DNA of 64,000 bases from Numida meleagris (taxonomy: Eukaryota > Chordata > Aves > Galliformes > Numididae). Below the pieces are notes generated by a model. The model worked only from the letters and a program-made list of their open reading frames with translations, did not search any database and was not told where the DNA came from. Shown piece after piece: positions 24,296 to 36,125 of the stretch. Each line of letters begins with the position of its first letter. The first letter of the stretch is position 1. Made by a program: the position numbers and the translations under genes. The stretch lies in NCBI RefSeq assembly GCF_002078875.1, contig NC_034412.1, forward strand, positions 80,369,575 through 80,433,574, given 5' to 3'.

Positions 24296-26459
24296 AAGGA
24301 AATTAATAATTTTGTCTGTTGAGCACTATTTGAATAGTTAGCAGGAAACAAGCTGTAAGGCCGTACCCTGAACAATGATAAGACAAAATATTGAATAGTT
24401 GCTCTATTAATTCAACACCATCCATCCTGCACTGTGAAGGAGAAATGCACTTAAAATGTGGGGGGAAAAAAAAATTAGGCTGTATCATAATGTATACGCA
24501 AAGGATACCAGATTAAGTTTGCATCAGCAACCATAATTCTTTCATTGCCTAACTTTGGAGGCTTGATTCTGTTGCCTGGAGAGTGTGCTTTTTAACAGAG
24601 GGAGAGGGTTTTTTTTGTGTGTGTAAAGCTGCATTTTAATGGGAATGTGACTTTTAGATATTCTTAGGAACTGTTTTATGCAATGCATAATTCAATTTTA
24701 AAATATTTCTCACTTCTTTCAGATGTAGGGAATTTCTGGCAATGACATTTAGTATCCTTTTTTTCCCTCTGCTAAAGGTCCGACTTTGTAGCATTTATTT
24801 GTGCCGCATAGCATTTACTAACACAGCTGAAAGCACTGGGGATGCTAGAATAAGTGAGGATGGCAGAATCATGCCCTCAATTTTTCATGCAATTATAAGT
24901 AGATCTCTCACAACCTTTATTGACTTTTCCAAAGATCAGAAAGCTCTTCGCAGGGGAGGAAGGGCGAATCACAGAGGGTACATTCAGCCACAACAAGGTT
25001 AATGTACTTGCACAAAATTATACGTGAAGCCATGAGAGAGCCAAGAATAGTAGCACCCAGAAATGCCATCAAGGAGTTTGATCTCGTGCAGTGATGCCCT
25101 TCGTGCAAGGTGCTGATCCTCTGGAAGTTGTTCAGTGCAGAGGGCACCCAGCCCCCAGCAGGATCCAGTTCTCCTTTCCTGCCTGGGGCACTGGAATCTT
25201 GGTCCTCTCAGGTTTCACGCTTGTAAAGTGGTCTGTGTGCGCCTGCGGGATTCTAGGAGTGAATCTCCAAATTTCTTGTGGATTTTTTGCTGACCCTGTG
25301 GCTCTTTTTATTTTATTTTTTTAATTTTTTTTTTTTTTTTTAGCCCGTTTTTACAAGCAGGCATGCAGTGCAGCCTGTCTGGAGAGTGCGTGTTGTCTGC
25401 TCAGAGAAGGAATTCCGGTGTCACGGCTGCTAATGTGCAATGCAGTTTGGGCTGAAAAGGGGAGCAGCTCACTGCCCTGGTGTGTTGCGTTGCAGTGCTG
25501 TAGCAGCTGCCTTTTGTTGGCTGCAAAATACCATCAGGTGAAAAGAATGCTGTTATTTGGTCTTACTCTTGTTATACAAGACATAGCTTAAATTTGTCAC
25601 TGTAGTGTTAATGCGGGCACGTGTGCTCTTTTCTGTGTCTGAAATTTCAGCAGGTATCATTAGAGAAATTCATAAGAATTGGAAAGGAGGTGTTAGACTG
25701 CCATTCTCTTGAATTCAATCTCAAAATATAACTGCTCATTTTTCTTCTGATGACCGTGTCTCACGTGCTGAGAAAAATTCTCCATAAGGACTACAGAAGT
25801 CAAAGGACAGGGAATAAAGTATCTATTTACTTCTTTTCATGGCCACAGGAAGCTAAATTTGCAGTCTCTCTGTTCAGAAATATTTTTTTAATATCCGGAT
25901 CATGAGGTTTTGATCTATTCTGTATTTGGAAAATCCTGATATAAGCAAGGCTGTAGTCTGTTGCTGAAGTGCTTAGCCACAAATTGTTCCAGCTGTTCCG
26001 TGATGATAGCAGACTTCTGATGCATCATACAATATGTAGATCACTGCTAATTTTATCTTCATGTGGATTGTTGCACTTGGGCCCTGGTGCTGTGTAAGGC
26101 AGATGACGGGTGGATCTGCTTGGAAAAGTGTTGCATGTATTGAAATTGGACCCATTGCATGCAGTTTCTTAGGTCTGTGGCGTTGATATTAGTGAAGATG
26201 CTCTACATCACGCATCTGGAATTTTTTTCAAATGATCTCAAAATATACTGGCAAATGGGAACAGCTACTGTGGAACAGTCTCTTGCCTTATCTGCAGTCG
26301 TATATTTTAATGAGTGATGGTCAAGGCCAGCTGCGTTGTAATTCTCCGGGCTTTCTTCCTTCCTTCTTCATCTTGCCCAACCACAAAATAGCTTCTGGCA
26401 ATTTTGACGTGCCCTGGATGAATCTCCAAAAATAGATCTGTACTTAAGCACATTGGTTC
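24296..26459. other. Gene-free unique DNA
   Basis: No gene was recognised. A T-rich patch at 25307-25341 precedes a GC-richer 170-base segment. The rest is AT-rich with short frames only. Confidence 0.65.
25325..25341 (-). repeat. Poly(T) run, 17 bases
   Basis: It is preceded by TTTTATTTTATTTTTTTAA and followed by AGCCCG. This is a T-rich low-complexity patch. Confidence 0.88.
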
Positions 26460-27432
26460 TGGATTTTATTTTATTTTTTTTGCCTGAGCAGTATCCCGCA
26501 CCACCCAGTTCCACAGATGAATTAACCAGTGTGCAGGCACATCTTGCTCTCTGTTTCAGATGGTGCCTGAAATCCAGATCTAAATGTCTGCGCAGACATA
26601 CAGCCTCTTTAGTGTGAACTGTCTCTGCCAGAAACATCAGAAAATTGCTGGGTGATGGGCTCCCCTGGATGACTGGGCCCTGAAGCAGGAGGAGGTGAAG
26701 CAGCAAACCAGCTGCCCTCTGCTCAGTCTTTTTCCACGTGGAAAGCAGGTTTCGAGCTCTGTCTCCATTAGGAGCAGTCTGCTGATGCAGCGATACCCAC
26801 CTCCTACAGCAGCACAGCGGTCCTGGGTGGACGGCTGGAAATAGCTTGTTCTGGCAAAACTGCGCTTTTGACAAGATAGCTTATTACAGCAACCCCCATC
26901 CTTTCCTGGCAAAATAAGCAATACCAGCAAAAGTACAGCTTTGTCAGTGGAACTGCTTTTGCATCAGTGCCTCTTACCTGTGCTGTACATGTCTCCCACT
27001 TTGCCCCGCTGACACAGGCTGAGCCGGGTTGCAGTGTAAGGCTCAGCGAGGCTCCCAGCAGCTGAGGCAAGGTGGGAGGTGAGCAAGGCCGCAGGCCAGC
27101 TCTGCCCTGGTAAATTCTCAAGGTTTGCCCATCTGGAAGGATCTTGTTGCCATTGTACCTCAAGTGAAGCGAGATGTTCACCAGCTATCGGTTTGTTGAG
27201 AGTTAGAGTAGGATTAGAGCCACCTGACTTGATTACAGATTCACTTTGCTCCTTTCCAATGCATCACATCATAATTTCTTGATTTTCCACTTCTACTTTT
27301 CTGATATACTGAGCTCTATACATGCAGTTGTCCTCTTCCCAACACTTACTGGCAGAAGCACACTCTTTCAGCAGGGCAGCCCAGGAGATCTCATGGAGGG
27401 CAACCAGCACAGTGGTGAGGGAGCTTGGCCCT
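26460..27432. other. GC-richer block without a recognised gene
   Basis: This block is GC-richer than its neighbours. Three minus-strand frames (168, 97 and 125 codons; 26368-26874, 26637-26930, 26804-27181) overlap one another in different phases, which argues against any one being real. Their residue content (cysteine, leucine, arginine, histidine) shows no domain. No CpG clustering typical of a promoter island is visible. Confidence 0.55.
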
Positions 27433-27690
27433 GCTCACAGAGTCACAGAACCACAGCGTGGCTGAGGTGGAAGGGACTTCTGGGTCCCCCTGGTCTCACC
27501 CCTGCTCCAGCAGGAACACCGGAGCAGGATGCCCAGGCCCATCCCCGGTGGCTTCTGAAGGTCTCCGTGGAGGAGATTCCACAGCCTCTGGGCAGCCTGT
27601 GCCAGTGCTCCAGCACCCACGCAGTGCAGGAGTGATGTCTGGTGGTCAGAATGAACTTGCTGTGCTCCAGTTTGTGACCTTTGCCTTGAA
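27433..27690 (-). mobile_element. Older CR1 LINE 3' fragment
   Basis: On the plus strand this is the reverse complement of a CR1 3' end: CAGAGTCACAGAACCACAG (decayed terminal octamers), GAGGTGGAAGGGACTTCTGG, GAGCAGGATGCCCAGGCCCA, TTCCACAGCCTCTGGGCAGC, CTGTGCCAGTGCTCCAGCAC and CTGTGCTCCAGTTTGTGACC follow in the correct order. Some further weak similarity may continue to about 27760. The ORF remnant is broken by frameshifts, and the copy is much more diverged than those at 5.3 and 54.7 kb. It is an independent, older insertion with no coding capacity. Confidence 0.88.
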
Positions 27691-28272
27691 CGCTGCTTGC
27701 AGAGCTTGGTCCTTGATGCTCTCCTCCCTGTTTCTAACAGTGCTGATGCCTTTACACTGGCGTTTACTTAGCAGTGATAGTCGCTTAGTTCACCTTATAT
27801 TTTAACTTGGCTCTGTTTTTCCTTTGGCTGGCATTTTATCCAAATGAGATGCTGAGAGGATTTGGGTAGGAGTCTGGCCATTCTCTGCTGTTCATTCCCT
27901 CCATTTCTTTTCCACGCTGTCTCCCAGACACCCACAGTTGTTCTGGGAGCAGCAGCTTGTAGCTCAGAACGAGCCTGGGAGGCATGGAGGCTGTGGGTCC
28001 ATGGGCAGATAAAAAGACACAAGGCAGCATGCGTACTCATGGGAAAAAGTTTCCAAACTTCTGTTGAGAACATAACATTTTCTGACCTGCCTCCTTTGGG
28101 GCTGAGAGGGGAGGAATTGCTTCAGATCAGAAGGTGTGTAAACAGCTCTATGATACATTGCTGCAGCAGCACATGGAGGAATAGGCCAACTACAAGGACT
28201 TACTACAACAGTATTTACAGGACTTCATCATCTTCCTAGACTAACTTCATTTTTTCTGCAGTAGCAGGAAAG

Positions 28273-28289
28273 TTTTTTTTTTTTTTTTT
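28273..28289 (-). repeat. Poly(T) run, 17 bases
   Basis: A simple homopolymer preceded by GCAGGAAAG, with no retroposed sequence recognised nearby. Confidence 0.9.
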
Positions 28290-29378
28290 AATGTTCTTTT
28301 TCCATGGATGACAGGTCAGACTTTTCCCTTGATATGTTTGCTTGTCACGGAACTCATATCCAGCGTTCCTAGATTTTCCATATTCTGACATCAGAAGATA
28401 ATTTTTGTCAGTCCATGGGGATAAAAGTAGCATTACCTCTATTACCATCATCATCACCAATTACAGGAATCACTAAGGCATCTGTCACCGTGGTGGAGAG
28501 GTACTGCAATATGCCTTTAAAGCATCTGGTTTCTTCAAGAGAAGGAACTAGTTCTAATTCCCTCTGCTTCAGTTATACATCTTTTGCTTATGGGTACTTG
28601 AATTCATGTAGTTTAATTCAGGATTACACTCCTGGGGCCATTCCACTGTTCAGCACTTAGTAATGCAGAAGATCCACTGTCAGCTTTGAATTTGCAGTCT
28701 GATAGTTTTACTATTTGTGCTCAATCTCATCTTTTCACTGAGTGAATCCCAGAGGGAGGGACCACAGGCAGTGCGAGGTCTCGGGCCCACTGGGTTCTGA
28801 TGTGGTCGCCATCAGGTTTTTATGGCCTCATTGTAACGTAGCTGCTGCTTCTCCAGTGTAGAGACACAGATTGAGCAGCGCAGAATTTTAGTTGAGTTCC
28901 AGAAGTTTGTCATGTATCCATCCTTGTCCTCATCTTTCAGATGCAGATGTGGTACATGCTGCTTGCCTCATTGGATATTGTGAATAGTGGAAATTATAAT
29001 AAAATTAGGAGCACAGATGTTCCTCTTACAACCAGTGCACCCTGTATCCAATGATAATAATGAAATATATCCATTGCTATTCTCAGTGGTACTAAATTTT
29101 TTTCCAGTGAGGCATCTTGATTTAATAATAAAACCACATTTTCTTAAACAAGGGAGTATCAGATTTACATTGGCAGTAAGTCGCTGTTTTCAAATACCAT
29201 CGGGAGAGATATCCAAGATAACCATAAGGCTCTCTAGGACAGCTGACTGTGCATGGAGACTGCAGCCAGGTGGAATCATCCACCATCAGTTGTCATTTAT
29301 TTCTTTCATCAAAGCAATTAATAGAAGAGGACCGGCAGCCCGAAGGTTCACTTTCAGCTGCCAAAGGGGAACTTCCCT

Positions 29379-29424
29379 TGTTGGAAGGCTGGTCGGGGCT
29401 TAAAACAACCTATTCCAAACTGAT
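29379..29424 (+). repeat. Copy A of a locally repeated segment
   Basis: GTTGGAAGGCTGGTC followed by TTAAAACAA and CCTATTCCAAACTG recurs about 870 bases downstream, at 30249-30297, with a few substitutions and a 5-base indel. Fifteen consecutive bases are identical. A weaker shared word (GACCAGGGACCTTT versus GACTAGGCACCTTT) lies about 40 bases further on in both. This suggests a larger, decayed duplicated or transposed unit of unknown class. Confidence 0.55.
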
Positions 29425-30246
29425 GAAGTTTCTGTTTTCCAACTGTGGTTGTGACCAGAGGTTCTGACCAGGGACCTTTCCTCCATTACCCGTTAATGGA
29501 AAGCAGATTGCTCTGAAGAGGTGACATACCAAGTCCTGATGCTGCACATGAGTAAAGATAGATGTGGACTTATGAAATTGTCATTTTGGGGCGTAACTTC
29601 ACATACATTTTATTTTCATGTTTTTGTTGGTGAGGAATACTGAAATAATATTGGTGAGGTGCTATGAAACTATACATAAGAGTCTCCTGGCTTTCCTCTG
29701 GCTCACTGTGTCTTGCTATATAAAAGAAGTCCTTTTGACTCCATTGCATGAGTTTGCAGAATTAGGTATCTACTGTGCTGCACTTTTAATTATCTGGGAG
29801 GACAAATGTACTCCCAGTGACCAGGGCATGGCTGCAGTAAATGTTATTCTTCCAGGTGTAAAAAAGGGCCAGACTGTAGTGAAAGAAGAAGAGAAATACA
29901 GGAAAAGGATGACAAAACACTGGAGGGGAAAGGTATAATGAAAAATACAGGGGCAAAAACTTGACCACAAATAATTCTGCACCGATTTGACTTTCCTGTT
30001 GTAGCATACCATTCATTTACACTGTCTACTTTAAATTTATCATCTCCAGACTAGCTGGAAAATGGAGGTCAAATTTCATTTTGGGCTGCAACTTGATAAA
30101 AATGACCTGCAAAAGGTAGATGACAGGCTGTTACTTTATGCACTGGAAAATAGCAAAGATCAGATATTATTTCCTGTGTGTCCTCTTTTTCCTGCATGTC
30201 TGATGCTAGTTTCTATCTGTAATGTATCACCAGTGAGTGTCCTGAT

Positions 30247-30298
30247 TTGTTGGAAGGCTGGTCAAGGTTTAAAACAAGAACAATCTATTTCAAACTGG
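30247..30298 (+). repeat. Copy B of a locally repeated segment
   Basis: This is the partner of the segment at 29379, in the same orientation. It shares TTGTTGGAAGGCTGGTC, TTAAAACAA and TATTTCAAACTG, with an extra GAACA in the middle. The flanks are otherwise dissimilar, so two insertions of one old element are as likely as a tandem duplication. Confidence 0.55.
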
Positions 30299-30399
30299 CA
30301 ATCTCAATCAGCATGGGTTGACTAGGCACCTTTTGCCATGTGAAATCTCCACTGAATCACTAACAAGTCGTAAAAATACCAAGTGCCTTGATGTGGCAG

Positions 30400-30530
30400 T
30401 CAAACAAACTACTTGCTTTAGTTCATTTAATCTCCAAAGCTATCTATTAATAGTAATTAATGTTTGCTCAGCAGTTGTGTTCACCATGTCTTGACAGCTT
30501 TCATGAGGCAGGAAAAATCCTGTTAAAAAG
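30400..30530. promoter_or_regulatory. Candidate conserved non-coding element
   Basis: An AT-rich block with TCATTTAATCTCC, CTATTAATAGTAATTAATG and a TGTTTGCTCAGC stretch. Homeodomain-type cores are dense and no repeat signature is present. It is nominated by appearance only. Confidence 0.22.
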
Positions 30531-30829
30531 GCAGTGCACCAACAGAGCTTATGGATAGCAGTAGGGTGTAAAAGTTAAACTCTGTATGGGAGAAAAAAAC
30601 CCAAACAAATGTTTCTTTAGCGCTTGGAGTATTTTGGAATCTACACCAAATAGAGATGATAAAGGATTAGTCTAGGATTAAGAATCCTTTAAACTTACAG
30701 AGCGCTTAACCTTCACTGCGTCGGCTTTCTACACTGTTTGCAATATTGCTCTGCCACTTTTGCAGGGAACTTAGTAGCAGAGCGATAGTGCTGCAATGCA
30801 GCCTTCTCCACGTTGGGGCTTTTATGATT

Positions 30830-30970
30830 CAGTACTACTTTTGGTTTGCTTTGTAAAGATCATTGCAAGGGCTTATCTTGTGTAATTGTTTTACTGCCAT
30901 CCGCATTACGGTATAATTACCTTTCAAAAATGGTAGATCTTTTTTGCTAATGTGTGAAGGGAAATAATAG
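30830..30970. promoter_or_regulatory. Candidate conserved non-coding element
   Basis: Includes AAGATCATTGCAAGGGC, a GATA-like TTATCTTG, TGTAATTGTTTTACTGCC and CATTACGGTATAATTACC. The mix of complex words in AT-rich sequence without decay features resembles vertebrate conserved elements. No alignment support was available. Confidence 0.25.
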
Positions 30971-31195
30971 GCAACTAAATTGCAAAGTCCTGGACTGAAG
31001 CAGCACATAGACAGTAATAAAATGTGTGCTGTATTTACAGCTTACACTTCTGTGCTTCATTCTGCTTTGCTCCCCCCTCCCCCCATTTTTTTTCCATGGG
31101 AATGGTGGATGGTGATTATGATTTTCTCTTCTTAGTATTTTTTTTCCCCATGCCTGTCCTCTTTTTACATAGAGTTATGATTAACTTGTGAGGGA

Positions 31196-31211
31196 TTTTT
31201 TTTTTTTTTTT
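31196..31211 (-). repeat. Poly(T) run, 16 bases
   Basis: A homopolymer within a broader T-rich segment that starts near 31071 and includes CCCCCCTCCCCCCA and further T runs. Confidence 0.88.
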
Positions 31212-34200
31212 GAGAATTTGTTCTGATCCTTATCTGATATCTGTCCTACAGTTCAGGAAGGATGGATATTCTGGTGTTTTCCTGAACTATAATAACAAAC
31301 AGAAATATGGCAAATAAATCTAACACAGATTGAACTAAATAAAAGGAGTCTTACTGTTTTAAAGGGCAATTTAGCTATTCCTTAAAAGTAATAATTACTA
31401 GCTTTTTAAAGTTTTAAATTATAGAGATACAATTTTCAGTCTATCTGTCTGGCTATCTACTTCTACTTGTAGCCCATAAATGCCCCTAGGTTCATGTGAT
31501 AAACTACTTGTCTGATGATATCTTGAAGTTTTCTGTTCCCTGCAATTATGTACCAGGAATTATAGTAGGCGTCTTCAGTTACATGTGAATGCCTGTCCCC
31601 TGCATGCTGCAGTAAAGCCTGTGTTACCTGAAAGGTTAAAATATGGAGGTGAGGACATTAAAAACACATCCAGAAAATGTAGATGACAGGAAAAAAAGAA
31701 AACGCAGCGACAGAGGGGAAATACCATAGATAAAATGATAAGGCAGAGAAATAAAGCATGACAAGACCATGATAGTTTGCATAAGTAATGAGAATTGAAT
31801 TCGTGGTTTTTAAATTGCTGTTTAAATTCCTATTTGCATGTTTATCAGAAATCTTTGCTTAAGTAAAACTGGCCTATATACATTTTAAAAATCCATGTAT
31901 AGCTCTGATTTAGTTAAACAGGGTTTGGATCCAGTTAGACAGATGCACGTGTGTGATAGTATTTTAGAAGTGGAAGAGTGCAGATTTCAGTGGCATCTGC
32001 CTAGGATGTGTCCCTCTTCTTGAGGCCTGCTTTCCCTCAGGTCAGTGGGGAAGCATGCATCGTCTTTGTTAACACCAGGACTGAGCCTGGAGTGGCTTGT
32101 CAGGAGCTGAAGGAATTAGGCCTGGAGCAGGTGCCAAGCCTTCCTGTGCTGTTCAGTCTCAGGTGTTTACACACCAGTGCTGGAAGCCCCTTCGCTGTGC
32201 TCCGAGCACGTGTGGGAGCTGGGTGGCCTCAGCTTCCACGTCAGAAGTGGGACCAAGTCCTGCTTTTGTGTCTGTTGTGCAGTCATCCTTCCCGGTTACC
32301 TACGATGAGTTGAGCTGGCCACTGGGTGCCTCTGATACCTCAGGTAAAAGCAACTTAGAAGACTGTAATTTTGGTACTTAAAAAGTAGCATTTTATAGTG
32401 GAGTATTGGCTTATTGCATCACCTCTGCAGTCCATGCATTCATGCATTTGACTGCTTGTTACCCTTGTTTCTGTAAGAGACCTCTGTGCTTGGACATGTG
32501 CTCCTGAGGGCTCCCAGGAATCATGGTGGGGTCTCTGGGTACTGATGGGATTAGGTGGTGCTGGGAGTTCTGCTCACCTGAGAGCAATATCTAGCACTTG
32601 GAGGAGTTTGAACAGTGTCTCATCTGAAACTGGTGAATCAGAGATAACCAACGTGCTTCTGAATAGACTCTCCAGTGTGTAGAAGACTAGAAGAGGCAAG
32701 GGCAGCTGTTTTCTCCTCTTGGAGCATTACTGTGACATGTTTGCTACTGGACTGTGAGTCCTTTGGAGGCTACAGTAGCTTGTCAAGAATGGAGCCACTG
32801 CAGATCTGAGTCATGTGTCTGCTCCTTATATGCATTCTTATGGCATCTCTGAAAAAGATGCAAATTGAATTTCAAACAAAAGATATCACTACCGCTGCTA
32901 CAGTGGTGAATGACCTAGTCTTTGAAATCTGACACTGCCATACACATTTGCAGGTATACATCCTGTACTGATAGGTTTTGGGTGTGATGCAGAATTCCTA
33001 GCAGAAAAAATAATCGTTTGAGAGCTGCTGTTGAAACATAAAGAGCTTTTCCTTTTCAAATTGTGCATATACATTTTTCATCAGTATATATTTTTGGTTA
33101 CAGAATCAACTGAAACTAACTTGCATTTTCCACATTTACGACCTCTTTAATTAATCTATATATCTCTCCTGGATTTCCAATATAGTGGTACTATGGAAAA
33201 GTCGTATGTCTAATTTACATGTCCAAATTAGTTTCAACTTAGTTATATTGAATGATAATAGATTTCTTTTTCATATAATTAATGTTGTCTGCAAACGTAA
33301 TGTGGATTAAATTTATCATTGTAAAGATCTTAAGATTTTAATATTTTTGCAGAGGCATAAATACAGTGTAGCTATAATTATTTCATTATGTATGTATAAA
33401 AATAGGATACAGGGAAAAGTGCATGCTTTCCTTCACTGATTACTCTTAATGTCTCCCAAATTTCCTGATTTACAATATTCTCCAAGGATGTAGATTTTTC
33501 TAATTGAAGTACAGTAATTTGCATATTTTTAGACCTTGTGACACAGTTAATTGATATGTCATTACTTATATGGCACTGAATATATTTTACACGTTCACTG
33601 CAGAGCAAGCTTAACTTGAGATGCAGTGGCACTTTGCAAAGAATTTGAAACTATTGCATTTGGTTTAATCTTTTCCTTTCCTTCCTCACCCTTTCTTTAT
33701 AAAGGCTAAGCAAAAATGGATGATGTAGTAATTGGTATAGTTCCTGTTCAAATGTACTCGTTAAAATAATGTTACTGTGTAAATGACAGGACAAGAAAAG
33801 TAAGAGCAAGTAAACAAAGAAGAGAAGAATAATGGGAGAGACAAGGACAAAGAAGATAAGGTTAAGACTGAGGGGGAGCTAAATGTCAATAGTATCAGTG
33901 CTGTATGTTTGAAAACCAAATTGTTCTGTTTTCTTTTACCCTATTCATTATAAACTTGTTAAACGTTCACTGTGTCTCAGAATATTTTAAATGAGTCTTT
34001 CAAATTTTGGAATGCTGTGCCTTGTAGGTGGTAGCAATGTGCCTAATAATGCTCCATTATTCAGTAGGGGGCTGAGGCTTTCTCTAGGGGCATTGGACTT
34101 ACATATCCTGGTGCACACCCCAGCAGAACCGATTGCTTTTGGTTTTTCTCTGCTAACCTGAAATGTGACTCAGTTGTGTAAAGAGATCTGAAGGGATCAC

Positions 34201-35380
34201 TGTGTCGTTTTCCGTGGGCTCGGGTTAGAAGTGTGGACCATAGACACTGACACTGACTTCTGTGTGGATAGCTGAAGGAAGAGTGCTGTGTCTGATGGAT
34301 TTATTATTAATTGTGATTATTACTAATGCAGTGGTAAGGATGAGCATGGGACCTTACTTACATGGGTTAGGAAGATAAAATTTTGCTCTTGTTGTTTTAC
34401 AGCGAGTGAAGGTAAGCAGCAATGGAGTTGTGGGAAGAATTAGGTTGTAATCAATCACATCATGGGATGAATCAGGAGTGATGCTGACATTTATCTAAAC
34501 CATCTGAGAGCAGAGTTCACCCACTGAGAAACATGGTGTTGGAAGGTGCGGCAAGGAGAAGGGTGGTGCATGTCAGTGTGGTGGATGCGGTGCCCCTCCT
34601 GTCCTCAGAATGCTTGTTACTCACAAAGTGTGTCACCTATGCTTGTGTTTATCCCCCCTGGATTTTGCCCCATAGAATTTGCACTGTGGGTTGCTCCTGA
34701 GTTTTGTTAACGGATTTCTTACATGCTCTTTACTGTTTTGGGAGGATAAGATTGGGAGTGGGAGCAGAAGATGTCAGTGGAGTGAGAGGTACTAAGGGAA
34801 GCTATTGCATTTTCTCAAAAAGTGGTAGTAGTTTCTTCTAAGGCTGCAATAAAAATAAATAGAAAAATACTGAGCACAGTTTTTTAAATGCTTGTACACG
34901 AGAGGCTTGTAGCTTCCAGATACTTCCTGTTGAATCAAGCTCAAGAGGCAAATATGAATGCTGAACTGTGCCTGTAGAGTAGAACTCACTTTTGCGTGAG
35001 GTTGCATCTTTTTTCCAACGCAAGTAGTGAATAAAGGGGAAAAATGCCAAAAAGTGAGATCTATCTCTCTCCCTCTGAATTTAGGGTACACATATATAGT
35101 CCTATCTCAGACCAGTACATGGCAGCAGCTGCATAAGATGAAAAGTGTGATAGGGTAGCAGCTGATAAACATGTCTGGAGGGCTCTGCCCAAGCCAGCAT
35201 TTCTTTGGATCTGATTTTGCTGCGGTCTCAGCTCTGTTTGAACTCTCTCTCTGCTGAAATAGGGAGTAGGCCATTCTCTTGTCATAAGGGCACATTTTAC
35301 TGCTCTGTGATAAAAACACCTTTAGGGAACTGTGGAAACAAAAGCTTTTGAATTGTGGAAATCTTCGTTTGACATGCTGG

Positions 35381-35416
35381 TTTTTTTTTTTTGTTTTGTT
35401 TTGTTTTTTAATATTC
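35381..35416 (-). repeat. T-rich run with TTTTG units
   Basis: Twelve T are followed by GTTTTGTTTTG and a further T run. On the minus strand this reads as a CAAAA-type simple repeat. Confidence 0.9.
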
Positions 35417-35590
35417 AATATGCCATGGAAGAATTCCCCAGATAATCATCATTAAGTGGTACAAAACTTTTCTTTTACTCTTGAAGAACTATAGCATGGC
35501 AAGAGGGTTTGATTATTTAGGGCAGCGTTACCTTCACATGCCTTTAACTCTGTGTGAGATAGCTGGTTGTTGAGGCATTATGGTCATTGC

Positions 35591-35613
35591 AGAGAGAGAG
35601 AGAAAGAGAAAGG
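35591..35613 (+). repeat. Short GA microsatellite
   Basis: About 23 bases of AGAGAG with AAAG interruptions. It accounts for the lysine/arginine/glutamate block in the plus frame at 35580-35765. Confidence 0.88.
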
Positions 35614-35924
35614 CATCTCCAGGATGCAACATCTACCACAGTCTTGGATGCCAGACTGAGGATGTGACAAATGACATATGTGAGAAGAATAGGAAAGGAA
35701 TTCAGGAGATCTTGCTGTGCTACAAGGATAGATTGCTGGGAAAATGCACATTCAGGATGGTCTGAAAGTAGGATACTTAAAGTCATTTCATTATTTTCTT
35801 AATGATAAATTTAACACTGAGAATAAAATATAGAAAAATATGCAATATTTTCAATTATTATTTCTGCCCCTTTTAAAATGGTCCCATTTTCTGATTGAAC
35901 CATTTGCCAGCAGTCCAGCAAAGA

Positions 35925-36125
35925 AGTGTAGCATTTATGAATGTTAAAATATAATCTGCTCTGCATAATTAATAATGATTAATAAAGACACTCCTTGATG
36001 ATTGTATTAAACAAGGTGATTGATTTTGCACTGGAGAGCATCTTTTCTTACAGGATACTTTTAATTTTAACTGCCCTGAGCAAAGGTGTTTAAAGTGAAG
36101 ATATGCAGCAGTTGGAGAAATATTT
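35925..36125. promoter_or_regulatory. Candidate conserved non-coding element
   Basis: Contains GCATAATTAATAATGATTAA, GATGATTGTATTAAACAAGG and GTGATTGATTTTGCAC. These are clustered homeodomain, PBX/HOX-like (TGATTGAT) and SOX-like (ACAAGG) words in non-repetitive AT-rich DNA. It is a nomination by motif density only. Confidence 0.27.

Noticed and set aside
28124..28136. AGATCAGAAGGTG, identical to the first bases of the miR-383 mature sequence as I recall it
   Set aside because: The rest of the mature sequence differs and no complementary arm forming a hairpin is present nearby.
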